64,000 nt of DNA from NCBI RefSeq assembly GCF_001570485.1, contig NZ_BCTA01000012.1, forward strand, positions 1 to 64,000. The letters are read 5' to 3'. This stretch comes from Mycolicibacterium novocastrense. Its GTDB lineage: Bacteria; Actinomycetota; Actinomycetes; Mycobacteriales; Mycobacteriaceae. Numbering within the stretch: position 1 is the stretch's first letter; each line of letters begins with the position of its first letter. The notes beneath the pieces are model-generated. The model was not told the DNA's origin and made no database searches. It saw only the letters and a program-made list of their open reading frames with translations. Positions 50,871 to 60,048 of this stretch are shown here, piece after piece. Both the position numbers and the translations under genes were made by a program.

Positions 50871-53708
50871 ATGCACATCTACACAGCAATCCGGCGTGTG
50901 GCGCGGCTCGTCGGCACGACCGGACGCGGTGAGCCCCTGTTCGGTGGCCCCTTCCGCGCCGACCGCGACCTACCCGTCGCCGCGGTCGCGGTCTTTCTGG
51001 CGTGCTCGATCCTGGCCGTCGGATTCACCCTCGGCAAGGTCACCGGGCTGGGGGTCGGGATTCTCGGGGCCGGCGTCGTGCTCTACACCGGTGTGCGCAT
51101 CATCCGCCGGCTGCGCCGGATGCCCGACGACGCCTCCCCGCAAGACTGGCTGACGTCGCGCGTCGACATGATCTTGGCGCGCCCAACGCACCTGGGCGGG
51201 CCGAACCCGTTTCACCCCGCCACCCCGCAGGTCAAAAAGCATCCGCTGCTGGCCACCACCCGCATCGTGGACGGCAACATCCGCGACGTCGGCGGCAAGT
51301 TCTGGGCCGAGTACCGGGTGCCCCACCCGCTGCCCAACGGCCGGGTGACCGAGCAACGCAGTCTGGAAGTGCTGGAGGAACACAAGCTGCTGTTCCGGGT
51401 CCTGCTGCGCCATGGCCACCACATCGGCATCAGCAAAGAACCGATCCCCTACGACGAACTGCTCGAAGATTCCTTCACCGACGATGACCCCACCGGCGAG
51501 GACATGGAGCAGATCGGCATGTACGTCCACGCCACCGTCGGCACACTCGACGAACTCGTGGCTAAGGCGAAGCAGGACCCGTCAGTGTGGCCGAGCCGAA
51601 TGGTGTTCACCGTGGCCATCTACGTCGGCGACGACGAGGCGCGTGCCGCGGCACGCCGCGACGAAATCATCGCGCGCCTGCCGTTCACCTGGCACCTCGT
51701 GCCGGCCACCCCCGCACAGATGTACTGGGCGCTTTACGGGCACTGCATGCGCGGAGCTGAGCTGGTGCCCACCGCCGGTCGCACCGACATTCCCGAAACG
51801 TTGCCTGATCTGGAGTTCGATGACGGAGCGCGCAGCGACGTTTCGCTGCGGGGCCGGTTCAGCTTCGCAGGCGGTGACCTGTCGCCGGTGCTGAAAGTAT
51901 CGACCGGAAACCGGCATGCGTATCAGGCAATACTCACCGCGAAGCTGCCCGACATTGTCGACTGGCCCGACACCGACATGTTCTCGCTGTTCGCGCATCT
52001 GGAAGCGCCCATAGACGTCGTGATTCGGTGCAGTCCGAAAGACCGGGGCGTGGTGGAGGAGGAGAACAAAAAGGCCGACACCATCATCACCGACAACCAG
52101 AAAGAAACAGAACACCTCAATTCGCAGGTCAAGGCGTTCAGCCGCGAGGAACAGCTGCTGCAAATCTATTCGGAGAAACTATCTGCAGACCCCGACGCCC
52201 ACAGCGTCACGTTCACGATCTTCATCGCGATCGGCGGCCAGACGCCTAAAGAGGTAGCGGATCTGATCGAATCGCTCAAGACCACCTTTTCGCGGATGAA
52301 TATCAAGTTCCGGGCGCCTCAGCCAGGCCAGCAGGAGCAGCTGTGGGCGGCCATGCAACCCGGCGCCCCGCGCAGCCCCGTGCTCGATCGCCTAGCCGAT
52401 GAAACCACCATCGACGAGTTCGCCGAGTTCATCCCCTTCACCACCGCGTCGATCGGACACGCCACAGGCCCCATCTGGGCGCGAAACCTCACGTCGGGCC
52501 TGCGCGAGTTCGTGCGGGTGGCCGCCGAAAAGGTGCTGCAATCCAACCGGTCAGCAAGCATGGCCTTCATCTCCAGCCCCGGAGGCGGAAAGTCTGCTGC
52601 AGGAAAGACTTTGGCCTACCTCGCGCACGGTCGACGCCAGTCGTGGGGAGCGATCGACCGCAGCAACATCGAGGTCAGCGTGTCCCCGCCGCGGCGCACC
52701 GGTGAGTGGGTGAAGTTCACCGAGGCGCTGCCCGCCGGCGAGGTTCAGGTGATCGACGTCGCCGCCCCACCGGGGACGATGGATCCGCTGCGGGTGTGGG
52801 CGCACGATCCGCAACGCGCGTCGCTGCGCGCCTATGCGCTGCTGATGGAACTGCTCAACCTCGCCGACGATGAGCAGGAGCTGGCGCTGGCCGAGGCGCT
52901 GAATCCAGAGGGTCTGTCGGCCAACGGCATTGGCTCGATGATGGCCTTGTCACGCTACCTCAAGGCCCAACCGGATCGGGCGGCGGTGCTCGTCGGACGC
53001 AAAATCGCAGCGTGGGCCTATCGCCCGTTCGCGGCGGCCGTGTTCGACGAGGACCTGCCGGCACTGAAGCTGACAGCTCAAGGGACGGTGTTTCGCACCC
53101 ACGGGTTCGCACTGCCCGGGGCTCAGAAGGTGTTCAACGAACATCTTTACAAAAAGCTGCAGCCCGAGGAGCGCTACGCGCTGGCCATCTATCCGCTTGT
53201 GGCGGCGTTCCTGTCGGCGGCGTTCGAGCAGCGCGGCGGAACGGCGTGGCTGTTCATCGACGAGGCATGGACCGTCACGAGAACCCCCGTGGGTCACGAG
53301 CTGATGGAGCCGCGGATGCGCGACTCCCGCAAGCACGATCTGATCCCGGTCTTCATGACCCACGCAGCGGCCATCGACCTGGCCGATGACATCTACAAGC
53401 TGATCACCATCAAGTTCCTCGGCAAGGCCGAGGACAGAGAGCTGGCAATCGCCAATCTTGGCTGGTTCCAATCGATGCCGATCACTGAGGACACGATCGC
53501 CGAAGTGATGGCGATGAAGAACGGGCGGTTCTTCATGTCCATGATCAACGACGACGACGACATCGAGGGCGACGGAGCCGGTGTCAGCCAGGTCACCGAG
53601 GTGCAATTCCTGCTGCCCGCCGATGAAACGGTGCGCGAAGCGATCAACACCAAACCGATGAGCCGCCGAGAGCGCGACCAGCGCAAGCGCAAAGACCAGG
53701 CGGCATGA
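50871..53708 (+). CDS. virB4: VirB4-family conjugation ATPase with N-terminal membrane helices
   Basis: 945 residues. Two hydrophobic segments near the N-terminus (about 36-75: VAAVAVFLACSILAVGFTL; GVGILGAGVVLYTGVRII) look like a fused VirB3/PrgI-type module. The ATPase part has Walker A FISSPGGGKSAAGKT (about 565-580), Walker B TAWLFIDEAWTV (about 790-801) and the VirB4-like MTHAAAIDLADDIY and REREQ-type basic tail. VirB4 energises assembly and substrate transfer in type IV systems. The stop overlaps the next ATG. Confidence 0.9.
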   Translation: MHIYTAIRRVARLVGTTGRGEPLFGGPFRADRDLPVAAVAVFLACSILAVGFTLGKVTGLGVGILGAGVVLYTGVRIIRRLRRMPDDASPQDWLTSRVDMILARPTHLGGPNPFHPATPQVKKHPLLATTRIVDGNIRDVGGKFWAEYRVPHPLPNGRVTEQRSLEVLEEHKLLFRVLLRHGHHIGISKEPIPYDELLEDSFTDDDPTGEDMEQIGMYVHATVGTLDELVAKAKQDPSVWPSRMVFTVAIYVGDDEARAAARRDEIIARLPFTWHLVPATPAQMYWALYGHCMRGAELVPTAGRTDIPETLPDLEFDDGARSDVSLRGRFSFAGGDLSPVLKVSTGNRHAYQAILTAKLPDIVDWPDTDMFSLFAHLEAPIDVVIRCSPKDRGVVEEENKKADTIITDNQKETEHLNSQVKAFSREEQLLQIYSEKLSADPDAHSVTFTIFIAIGGQTPKEVADLIESLKTTFSRMNIKFRAPQPGQQEQLWAAMQPGAPRSPVLDRLADETTIDEFAEFIPFTTASIGHATGPIWARNLTSGLREFVRVAAEKVLQSNRSASMAFISSPGGGKSAAGKTLAYLAHGRRQSWGAIDRSNIEVSVSPPRRTGEWVKFTEALPAGEVQVIDVAAPPGTMDPLRVWAHDPQRASLRAYALLMELLNLADDEQELALAEALNPEGLSANGIGSMMALSRYLKAQPDRAAVLVGRKIAAWAYRPFAAAVFDEDLPALKLTAQGTVFRTHGFALPGAQKVFNEHLYKKLQPEERYALAIYPLVAAFLSAAFEQRGGTAWLFIDEAWTVTRTPVGHELMEPRMRDSRKHDLIPVFMTHAAAIDLADDIYKLITIKFLGKAEDRELAIANLGWFQSMPITEDTIAEVMAMKNGRFFMSMINDDDDIEGDGAGVSQVTEVQFLLPADETVREAINTKPMSRRERDQRKRKDQAA

Positions 53709-55636
53709 TCGCAACGGCGAAAAGGCTGGGCGGCAGCGCTGTCGCGATGCTGGCGGCGCTGACCGTCGCGACCGTTGCCGCGGCGCCGGCGGCGATGGCC
53801 GACACCGGCGACGGTGTCACCCCGGCCGATTCACACGGCATCCCTATCGGTGATTACCTGTTCGGATTCAACTACGGCGCAGGTGTTTTCGGCGTAGCGG
53901 CCACACCCGACACCACCTTTCCCGCCGGATTCGCCGCGATCATGTTCGGCGTCTGGATCGCCGGGTGGTGGCTGGTGTTCACCGTATTCAACCTCTTCCA
54001 GAAAATGGACTGGATCACCCCAATCGTCGGCGTGGCCGAGAACGTCTCGACCAGCATCAGCGACCAGTTCGGCGAGCAGTTCATCTACTGGGTGGTAACC
54101 GCGACCATGCTGATCACCATCACCGTGTACGCGCTGCGTAACCAGGCCAACAGAGCCTGGCATCACGTCGCATTGACCATCGTGGCCATTGGCATCGGTG
54201 TGTTGATGGTGTTGCCCGTCGGAGAGGCCGCGCACCTACTCAAGATGGGCCGCGATATCGCCGCCGAGACCGGCACCGCGGTCACCGGGCACCCGGCCGC
54301 CGTAAGCCCAAGTGCCGGCCTCATCGACGAATACGTGCGCAAACCCACCCAGCGCTGGCAGTACGGGCAGGACCTCGACTCGCTGGGGTGCGGGTGGGCC
54401 TGGGACGACAAGATCCGCGCCGGCGACGCCGACAAAATGAAGGACGCCCCCCTGGTCTGTCCTGGAGGTGACCTGGGTGCAAGGATGCACGCCCACGCGA
54501 TGAACCCTGCGGGGGCGCTCACAGAAAGCATCCTGTACCCGCTGTTCATGGTCGTGGTTGCGGTGCTCATCGCGATGGCCGTGGTGAAGATGGGCTCGAC
54601 CGCCGTCGGTGCGCTAATCCACGCCGCGTTCATCAAACCGGGTCTCATCGCTGTCGGCACACCTGTCGGGCAGCGGTTCCTCATTCGGAACGTGATCGAC
54701 GGATTCACCGCGGCACTCGTGTTCGGCGGGTACCTGCTGATCCTGTTCATAACCGCGGCCCTGGTCGGAATCCTCGGCACAGTGGTGCCGTCCTCAGACG
54801 TCGGCATGCTGATCACACTGCTCGTGGTCGGGTTCGCGATCGGCGGCGTGCGCTACGCCGGGGCCAACATGCGTGGGTGGAAAGACGCTGCGGGACGGGC
54901 GATTCTGCCGGCGGGCAGCCCGGGAATGTACGGCCAGCCATCACGCGCGCCGGCAGTTGCACGGCATGCCGCGCTGTCGGCGGCGCATTACGCCGCTGAC
55001 GGGATCCGGACCCGGCGCCAGATCGCTCGGGTGGCGACCAAGAGCGCTGCGGCCAAGGCCGGCGCCGGTGCGGTCGCCCCAGAAATCGCGATCCCCACCC
55101 AAGTGATGAACGCATTCGCCCATGAGGTGCTGCGCACCGCGCACCACTACCGCACGGTGCACCAGGGCGGCAGCGGCCGCGGTAGCGGGATCGGTGTGGC
55201 TGGGTCCGGTCGAGGTGGCGGCGCGCAGTCGGTCAACTACGGCGGGTCTGGTGGGGGAGCCGTTGGCAGCGCACGCGAGCTTGCCCGGCGCAGCAGTCAA
55301 CGCCGAGCACAAACCCGCGCCGCGGAATCGGTGTCCGTCCCAGCCGCCGCCGGGACCTCGTCGGTGCGTCCGCCGAGCCGGCCGGCCCCGCTGCGCACTA
55401 GCTCCGGTGCCCGCAGCTCCAGCGTCGCCGAATCGCCGTCGGCTGTCGCGGTTGCCGCCCCACAGAGTCCGGTCAGCTCAGCAGGACCGGTCCAGCCCGC
55501 CGGGGGCAGTGACGGACGGTCGGCACCTCCACCCGCAGGCCCGGCGCGCTCCGGAGTGAACCAGGCATTGCGCCGATCCGGCGCGATCAACACCGCGCGT
55601 AACGCCGCACGCAATTTCCGTAAGGGCCGGCAATGA
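53705..55636 (+). CDS. VirB6-like polytopic membrane protein of the T4SS
   Basis: 643 residues. A signal peptide (about 1-34, ending PAAMA) and six or more transmembrane segments (about 76-98, 118-137, 148-166, then 276-300, 325-350, 352-370) surround a periplasmic domain with paired Cys (LGCGWAWDDK; LVCPGGDLG). The last 250 residues are Ser/Arg/Ala-rich and soluble, ending NAARNFRKGRQ. Position after virB4 with a 4-base overlap supports the VirB6/TrbL-like channel role. Confidence 0.75.
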   Translation: MIATAKRLGGSAVAMLAALTVATVAAAPAAMADTGDGVTPADSHGIPIGDYLFGFNYGAGVFGVAATPDTTFPAGFAAIMFGVWIAGWWLVFTVFNLFQKMDWITPIVGVAENVSTSISDQFGEQFIYWVVTATMLITITVYALRNQANRAWHHVALTIVAIGIGVLMVLPVGEAAHLLKMGRDIAAETGTAVTGHPAAVSPSAGLIDEYVRKPTQRWQYGQDLDSLGCGWAWDDKIRAGDADKMKDAPLVCPGGDLGARMHAHAMNPAGALTESILYPLFMVVVAVLIAMAVVKMGSTAVGALIHAAFIKPGLIAVGTPVGQRFLIRNVIDGFTAALVFGGYLLILFITAALVGILGTVVPSSDVGMLITLLVVGFAIGGVRYAGANMRGWKDAAGRAILPAGSPGMYGQPSRAPAVARHAALSAAHYAADGIRTRRQIARVATKSAAAKAGAGAVAPEIAIPTQVMNAFAHEVLRTAHHYRTVHQGGSGRGSGIGVAGSGRGGGAQSVNYGGSGGGAVGSARELARRSSQRRAQTRAAESVSVPAAAGTSSVRPPSRPAPLRTSSGARSSSVAESPSAVAVAAPQSPVSSAGPVQPAGGSDGRSAPPPAGPARSGVNQALRRSGAINTARNAARNFRKGRQ

Positions 55637-56544
55637 TCAAGGTCCTGGCGATCGCGGTGGCCGCGGTCTTTCTGATTCCCGCTACGTTCATGGCTTTCCT
55701 GGGTGGCCCACAAGCTGCCACCGACGTCACCAACATCGTGGCGGCGTGCCGCACCGTGCTCGGTGTCGCGCCGCAGCCGGAATCCACCGTTGCGGAGTTC
55801 GGCGGCGCAGACGCCGAGCTGGTCGCCGCCGCGCCCATCACCACCACCACCACCACGGCAGGCGCCGAAGACCCCACAGTCGAGACCACCACGACCGCCC
55901 CGCCGCCTCCACCGCTGCTCGGTGCGCAAGCCTACGACTTCGTCACGTCGCTGAACACGATCGACAACTGGCGCACCCTGCCGGTCGATGAACTCAACCG
56001 CTGGGCGCGTAACCCGCCGGTGTCGCCGCTGCCTGTCGGCGCTCATACTCTGCCACCGCTGCCTGCCGACCAAACCAACGCTGCGCCAGCGCAATACCAG
56101 CCAAGCGGCAACTATGCCCGTGCCTGCGCGGCCGTCGTTAGTCGCGCGACGAAGACAGAACCGTCAACACCAGCAATCGATGCCGCACCGGCCCGGAGAG
56201 TGCCGGCGAACCTGGCCGGCCTGGAAGGTGCGGTGACCGACGCGCTGGGCCTGCTGCGTGCCGTTGACCCCGACGCCACACAGGCCGATCCGCGCCAGTT
56301 CTACCTCGACTACTGGCCAATTACGCAGATCCGGCCCGGCGACATCGTGCTCTACGACTTCACCACAGCCGGCGCCGCACACTTCGGTGTCGCCGTCAGC
56401 GAGCAAGCCATGCTCACCACCGGCAGCTGCTGCACACCTGCACGAGTGCAACTTTGGCCCATCCCCACCAACGCCAGCGCGCTGAGCATCACACAGGACA
56501 GCCAGCCAGAACACAGTGCCCCACAGGAGGATCGGCAACAATGA
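55633..56544 (+). CDS. Secreted T4SS protein with degenerate NlpC/P60-like end
   Basis: 303 residues. An N-terminal anchor (KVLAIAVAAVFLIPATFMAF), a Thr-rich linker (APITTTTTTAGAED; TTTAPPPPP), a helical domain and a C-terminal block ITQIRPGDIVLYDFTTAGAAHFGVAVS. The last block matches the His-bearing part of NlpC/P60 hydrolases (Pro-Gly-Asp-Ile-Val, then His-Phe-Gly-Val), but the expected Asp-Cys-Ser motif is not evident; ACAAVVSRATK is the only nearby Cys. It sits where Gram-positive T4SS carry a VirB1-like wall hydrolase. Confidence 0.6.
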   Translation: MIKVLAIAVAAVFLIPATFMAFLGGPQAATDVTNIVAACRTVLGVAPQPESTVAEFGGADAELVAAAPITTTTTTAGAEDPTVETTTTAPPPPPLLGAQAYDFVTSLNTIDNWRTLPVDELNRWARNPPVSPLPVGAHTLPPLPADQTNAAPAQYQPSGNYARACAAVVSRATKTEPSTPAIDAAPARRVPANLAGLEGAVTDALGLLRAVDPDATQADPRQFYLDYWPITQIRPGDIVLYDFTTAGAAHFGVAVSEQAMLTTGSCCTPARVQLWPIPTNASALSITQDSQPEHSAPQEDRQQ

Positions 56545-56657
56545 GCGCTCTCATCGGAACGGCGATCACTGCTGGTGCAGCGCTGGCGATCGCGACCGAC
56601 TCCTGCACGCGCGATCATGCCGCTGCCAAGGTCACGCGCCACGGGTGGTCACGATGA
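56541..56657 (+). CDS. Tiny T4SS-operon protein, 38 aa
   Basis: The ATG overlaps the previous stop (ATGA), with AGGAGG at 56524-56529. The product MSALIGTAITAGAALAIATD plus a basic tail (HAAAKVTRHGWSR) has one short hydrophobic segment. Its stop overlaps the ATG of the coupling ATPase. It could be a small membrane subunit or just a coupling reading frame. Confidence 0.5.
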   Translation: MSALIGTAITAGAALAIATDSCTRDHAAAKVTRHGWSR

Positions 56658-58492
56658 GCCCCGGCGTCATCGCTCTCATCGTCGCCGCGGCCGGCGTCGT
56701 CGCGGTAGTGGTCAACGCGTCTCGACATAACGTGCCCGTCTCGCGGTTCGTGCCCTACCTGGTGCTGGCGTTCGTCGGCGGGTTCATCACCACCGCCGTG
56801 GCGTATCTGTTCGTTCCCGTCGTGTGGCTGCTGCTGGCGGTCGCCCCCGGCGCGGCGGCATGGTGGCTCAGTGAACATGTCGGAGCGCGCAACTACCACC
56901 GCCGGTCGCTGCGGCTGCTGCTGGCAGCCCGGCTCAACGAAGTGATTCCCGGATGGGAGGGCCGCTCGCTGCTCATCCAGTGGGACGGCGGCCACCTCCC
57001 CGCCGACGTCGTGGAGATCAAGATCGGGCTTCCCGCAAAAACGTCGCCTGCCAAGGTTGTTCCAAACATCAAGGCGGTCATCAACGAAACCGTCGGCGGG
57101 CAATGGTCGATCGCCACGAAAGGCACTGTTCTGACCTGCCGGCGGGCAGTGGTCGTCAACGACCCGCCGCCGCTGAAGCATCTCAAGGATGTGCTGTCGG
57201 ATCGTGACTGCTTCGGCGACGGCTATCGGCTCAAGAAGTGCGATCTCACCGCGGACAACACTGCCGTTGAAAGCTATGTAGTGGGGTACAGCAACGGCAA
57301 CGCGTTCGCCAAGACAGCGCAGAAGCGCTCCGGTGTGGAAACCGTGCTGCGCGAACGGGTCCCGGTGCCGTCAGGGTCATGGATGTTCGACTGGAAGCTG
57401 GCAGACGCCGAACTGGAGGCGGTGCGGTCTGCGTTTGAGCCCATCATGTACGCCAAGCCGATCAAACACTTTGTGCAGAGCCGCGAGGAGGCGATCGACT
57501 TATATCCCAAGGCCGAATTCGTGCTTGGCGTCTACGGTGACGGGTCTCCGGTCATCTGGAGTCCTGTTGCCGAGGGCACCCCGCACTGCAACACCTGCGG
57601 CGCCTCCGGCAAAGGTAAAACATCGTGGGCGCACACACTGATCGCCCAGGCCGCAGCGCTGGGCTGGTGTGTGATCATCGCAGATTTCAAGCTGGCCAAG
57701 AGTTTCCGCGGCTTTCTGGACTGGCCTAACGTGCACGTGGTCACCAACGGCGTCTACTCGAACATCAAGACCATCTACTACGTCGTCGAGATCCTCAACC
57801 GCCGCCGCGCCCAAAGTGGCGCCAGCAGCGTCATTAGCGATGACGTGCCCATCCTGTTCATCATGGATGAATACGCCGATTTCGCGATGCAGATGGTCAA
57901 GAACGTGTGGCCGCGATTCAAGGGCCAGGGCGACCCGAGCCAACCGCCGGTTCTCGGTGAGATGGACCAGCTGATCATCATGTGCCGTGAGTTCCGCATC
58001 CACATCGTGACAATGCTGCAGAAGCCCTCCGCCGACTTCATCAACACCAACATCATCTTCAACTCGGGCAAGAAATTTCAGGTCGGCAACATGGAAGGCC
58101 CGATGTCAAATACCTACTGGGGCAACTACGACATCGGCTCATCGTTTCCCGACGTACCCGGCCGGGGACTGGTGAAAGACGCCGACAGTCGATTGAAGGC
58201 GCGCGAGTTTCAGGCCTACTACACACCCGACCCGATCAAGGCCCGCAAACCAAAGGACTTGGCTATACTCGCCGAGCTCCTGCCCCAGAAGTCGCTATAT
58301 CCGCGCGTCACGTTCGACTTACCGAGCCCCTATGACATCACCCAATGGGACCAAATCGTCACCGCACCATGGGAACTCGCCGACGAACGCCCTGACCTCG
58401 ATCCGCTCTCCCCGTACTTCCGGCCACAACCCATCTTCACCTACGACACACTGGGAGACATGGACCCCGCATCAATGAGCGTGCAACGGTAG
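56654..58492 (+). CDS. FtsK-type coupling ATPase (TcpA/VirD4-like)
   Basis: 612 residues. Two or three N-terminal transmembrane helices (about 4-21, 34-52, 54-70). The ATPase domain has Walker A HCNTCGASGKGKTSWAHTLI (P-loop about 316-324), Walker B PILFIMDEYADFAMQM (about 397-412) and a later TMLQKPSADFINTNI. These features fit TcpA-type coupling proteins of Gram-positive conjugative elements, which pass DNA to the T4SS channel. The ATG overlaps the previous stop. Confidence 0.88.
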   Translation: MSPGVIALIVAAAGVVAVVVNASRHNVPVSRFVPYLVLAFVGGFITTAVAYLFVPVVWLLLAVAPGAAAWWLSEHVGARNYHRRSLRLLLAARLNEVIPGWEGRSLLIQWDGGHLPADVVEIKIGLPAKTSPAKVVPNIKAVINETVGGQWSIATKGTVLTCRRAVVVNDPPPLKHLKDVLSDRDCFGDGYRLKKCDLTADNTAVESYVVGYSNGNAFAKTAQKRSGVETVLRERVPVPSGSWMFDWKLADAELEAVRSAFEPIMYAKPIKHFVQSREEAIDLYPKAEFVLGVYGDGSPVIWSPVAEGTPHCNTCGASGKGKTSWAHTLIAQAAALGWCVIIADFKLAKSFRGFLDWPNVHVVTNGVYSNIKTIYYVVEILNRRRAQSGASSVISDDVPILFIMDEYADFAMQMVKNVWPRFKGQGDPSQPPVLGEMDQLIIMCREFRIHIVTMLQKPSADFINTNIIFNSGKKFQVGNMEGPMSNTYWGNYDIGSSFPDVPGRGLVKDADSRLKAREFQAYYTPDPIKARKPKDLAILAELLPQKSLYPRVTFDLPSPYDITQWDQIVTAPWELADERPDLDPLSPYFRPQPIFTYDTLGDMDPASMSVQR

Positions 58493-58530
58493 AGGGGAAA
58501 CGATTCAACCGCGGCGAGAAAGGGAGCACC

Positions 58531-58773
58531 ATGGCCGCAGACGCAGAACACCAGTGGGCGCCGGCTCAGCGCATGCAGCAGGCCCCGACCCAACTAGCAC
58601 AGCCCATGCAGCAGCAGGTCCTCAGTCAGCTAGGTCAGCGCATGCAGCAGGCCCCGAGCCAGCTAGTGCACGAGATTGCGGCCCGGCCGATGCAGGGTCC
58701 TAAACGGTTCTTCGTCAGCGACGGCAGCGACGTCAGCGACGACAGCGACGTCAGCGACGACAGCGACGCATGA
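58531..58773 (+). CDS. Low-complexity Gln/Met and Ser-Asp repeat protein
   Basis: 80 residues. Two related 5' blocks (RMQQAPTQLAQPMQQQ and RMQQAPSQLVHEI) arise from a duplicated DNA segment. The C-terminus consists of Ser-Asp-Val-Ser-Asp-Asp repeats from 18-bp DNA units at 58726-58743 and 58744-58761. AAAGGGAGCACC precedes the ATG and the stop overlaps the next ATG. It is probably disordered. Confidence 0.5.
   Translation: MAADAEHQWAPAQRMQQAPTQLAQPMQQQVLSQLGQRMQQAPSQLVHEIAARPMQGPKRFFVSDGSDVSDDSDVSDDSDA
58726..58767 (+). repeat. 18-bp tandem repeat, about 2.3 copies
   Basis: The unit AGCGACGTCAGCGACGAC repeats at 58726 and 58744 and begins again at 58762. It encodes the Ser/Asp-rich tail of the gene at 58531. 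Confidence 0.75.
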
Positions 58774-59516
58774 GCCCCATTCAGCAGATGCAAGCCCCCG
58801 CACCTCACAAGACTCGGCAGCGGTTGCAACCCGAGCACAGCCAGGCCGGGGACCATCCGCAATTGCGGGACCAGCCAGCTACCGTCATGGGCATGTCTGG
58901 CACAACCGGTGACAGCGACGCATCCACGGCTGGCCCGCCCTGGGAGCCTGCCGACGTCGACCTGCCACAGCGGGTGACTGCGAGGTGGTGCGCCGACAAC
59001 CTCACCACCCCGACAGGCAACGCCGTAGTACGTGCACACCTGGAGCCGCGCAGCGAAGACCGCCGCTACCGGGCCGCATGGCAGGTGCTATGGCAAATGA
59101 TCAGTTTTGACCCGCGGTGGCGGCGAACGACCATCGAGATGCTAAGCGCTGACCGTGAGCAAGCCCAACAGGCGCTGGCTGGTGGGCTCACCGGTAAGTC
59201 CGCCACCCGCGCCCGAACGTACATCCACGGCGTGGACAGCGCGCTGGCACGCATCGAACGTGAAGCGGCCGGACCGCTGGCATGGGCCTCGGCCTATTAC
59301 GCTGACTTCCCCCCGCGCGCCCGCGAAGTGATCGAGACCCTAACGCTGGCCGTCGACGAGTTCCGCCGCGGCGAGCTGTCGCCAGCCGAGCTGGACGCCA
59401 CGCTGTCCGGTCTGGACCTCAACCCGGCCACCCGCGACATTCCCGCGCAAGCGCGGCAGCGCGCCGCCCACAACCGGTCACTGCCCCCTCGGCGTCGGCG
59501 AGGCGCGCCCGGCTAA
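58770..59516 (+). CDS. Hypothetical protein, 248 aa
   Basis: The ATG overlaps the previous stop. The first 60 residues are Gln/Pro-rich (SPIQQMQAPAPHKTRQ) and resemble the low-complexity upstream protein. The remainder is helical (MISFDPRWRRTTIEML; ALARIEREAAGPLAWAS; VIETLTLAVDEFRRGELS) with a basic tail (SLPPRRRRG). It is the last gene of the T4SS-direction block. Function unknown. Confidence 0.6.
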   Translation: MSPIQQMQAPAPHKTRQRLQPEHSQAGDHPQLRDQPATVMGMSGTTGDSDASTAGPPWEPADVDLPQRVTARWCADNLTTPTGNAVVRAHLEPRSEDRRYRAAWQVLWQMISFDPRWRRTTIEMLSADREQAQQALAGGLTGKSATRARTYIHGVDSALARIEREAAGPLAWASAYYADFPPRAREVIETLTLAVDEFRRGELSPAELDATLSGLDLNPATRDIPAQARQRAAHNRSLPPRRRRGAPG

Positions 59517-59599
59517 CTGGTGACCGCCACGCGCGGCTGCGCCCGGCTGAACGCTGCTGCTGTGCGGTACAGAGTCTCCTGGGCAGCCGTCGTCGTCGG

Positions 59600-59974
59600 T
59601 CAATCATCTCTCGGGTGTACGAACCACCCGCCGGCCCGTCGCCGGCGTAGCCGCTCAGCCAAGCCCGGTAGGCGCCTCCCGGTCCTCATCAGCCACGGCA
59701 GGGGCAGCGCGCCGCCGAGTGCAGGTGCCACCGCATGGATCCGATACCACAGCTCCTCGTAGGAACTCACGATGCCGTTCAGCTCATCGCTACGCGCTGC
59801 CGCGGTTATCCACGACGGCGTGCTCGCCGACGGCGCCTGCGTATCAGGCCGTCGGCGATCACGCCGTTCCTGCTCCAGTTCTGCGTCAAAGGCCATCCGC
59901 AACCTATGAAACTGGCCCAATAGATCAAGAGCTTGCGCGACATCTTCGCTAAACGGCCGATCACGATTCGTCAT
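59600..59974 (-). CDS. Small helical basic protein, 124 aa
   Basis: The start MTNRDRPFSEDVAQALDLL is set at 59974; the longer open frame upstream has shadow-like composition. Two charged helices (FHRLRMAFDAELEQERRD; GIVSSYEELWYRIHAVA) precede a basic, aromatic tail. No family recognised. It is convergent with the block ending at 59516. Confidence 0.5.
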   Translation of the reverse strand: MTNRDRPFSEDVAQALDLLGQFHRLRMAFDAELEQERRDRRRPDTQAPSASTPSWITAAARSDELNGIVSSYEELWYRIHAVAPALGGALPLPWLMRTGRRLPGLAERLRRRRAGGWFVHPRDD

Positions 59975-60048
59975 GACAACATCTTGCGCAGACCGACCGA
60001 CACAAGGTCCGTCGCGTTCCGACGGTCCTGGCGGGTGGTGCGGGCGCG

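Noticed and set aside
55297..56094. Minus-strand open frame of 265 codons opposite the VirB6-like and NlpC-like genes
   Set aside because: Arg/Gly-rich, no start signal, entirely covered by well-supported plus-strand genes.
58726..58767. Short tandem repeats resembling a CRISPR array
   Set aside because: The units are directly abutting without spacers and encode a Ser/Asp tail in frame.
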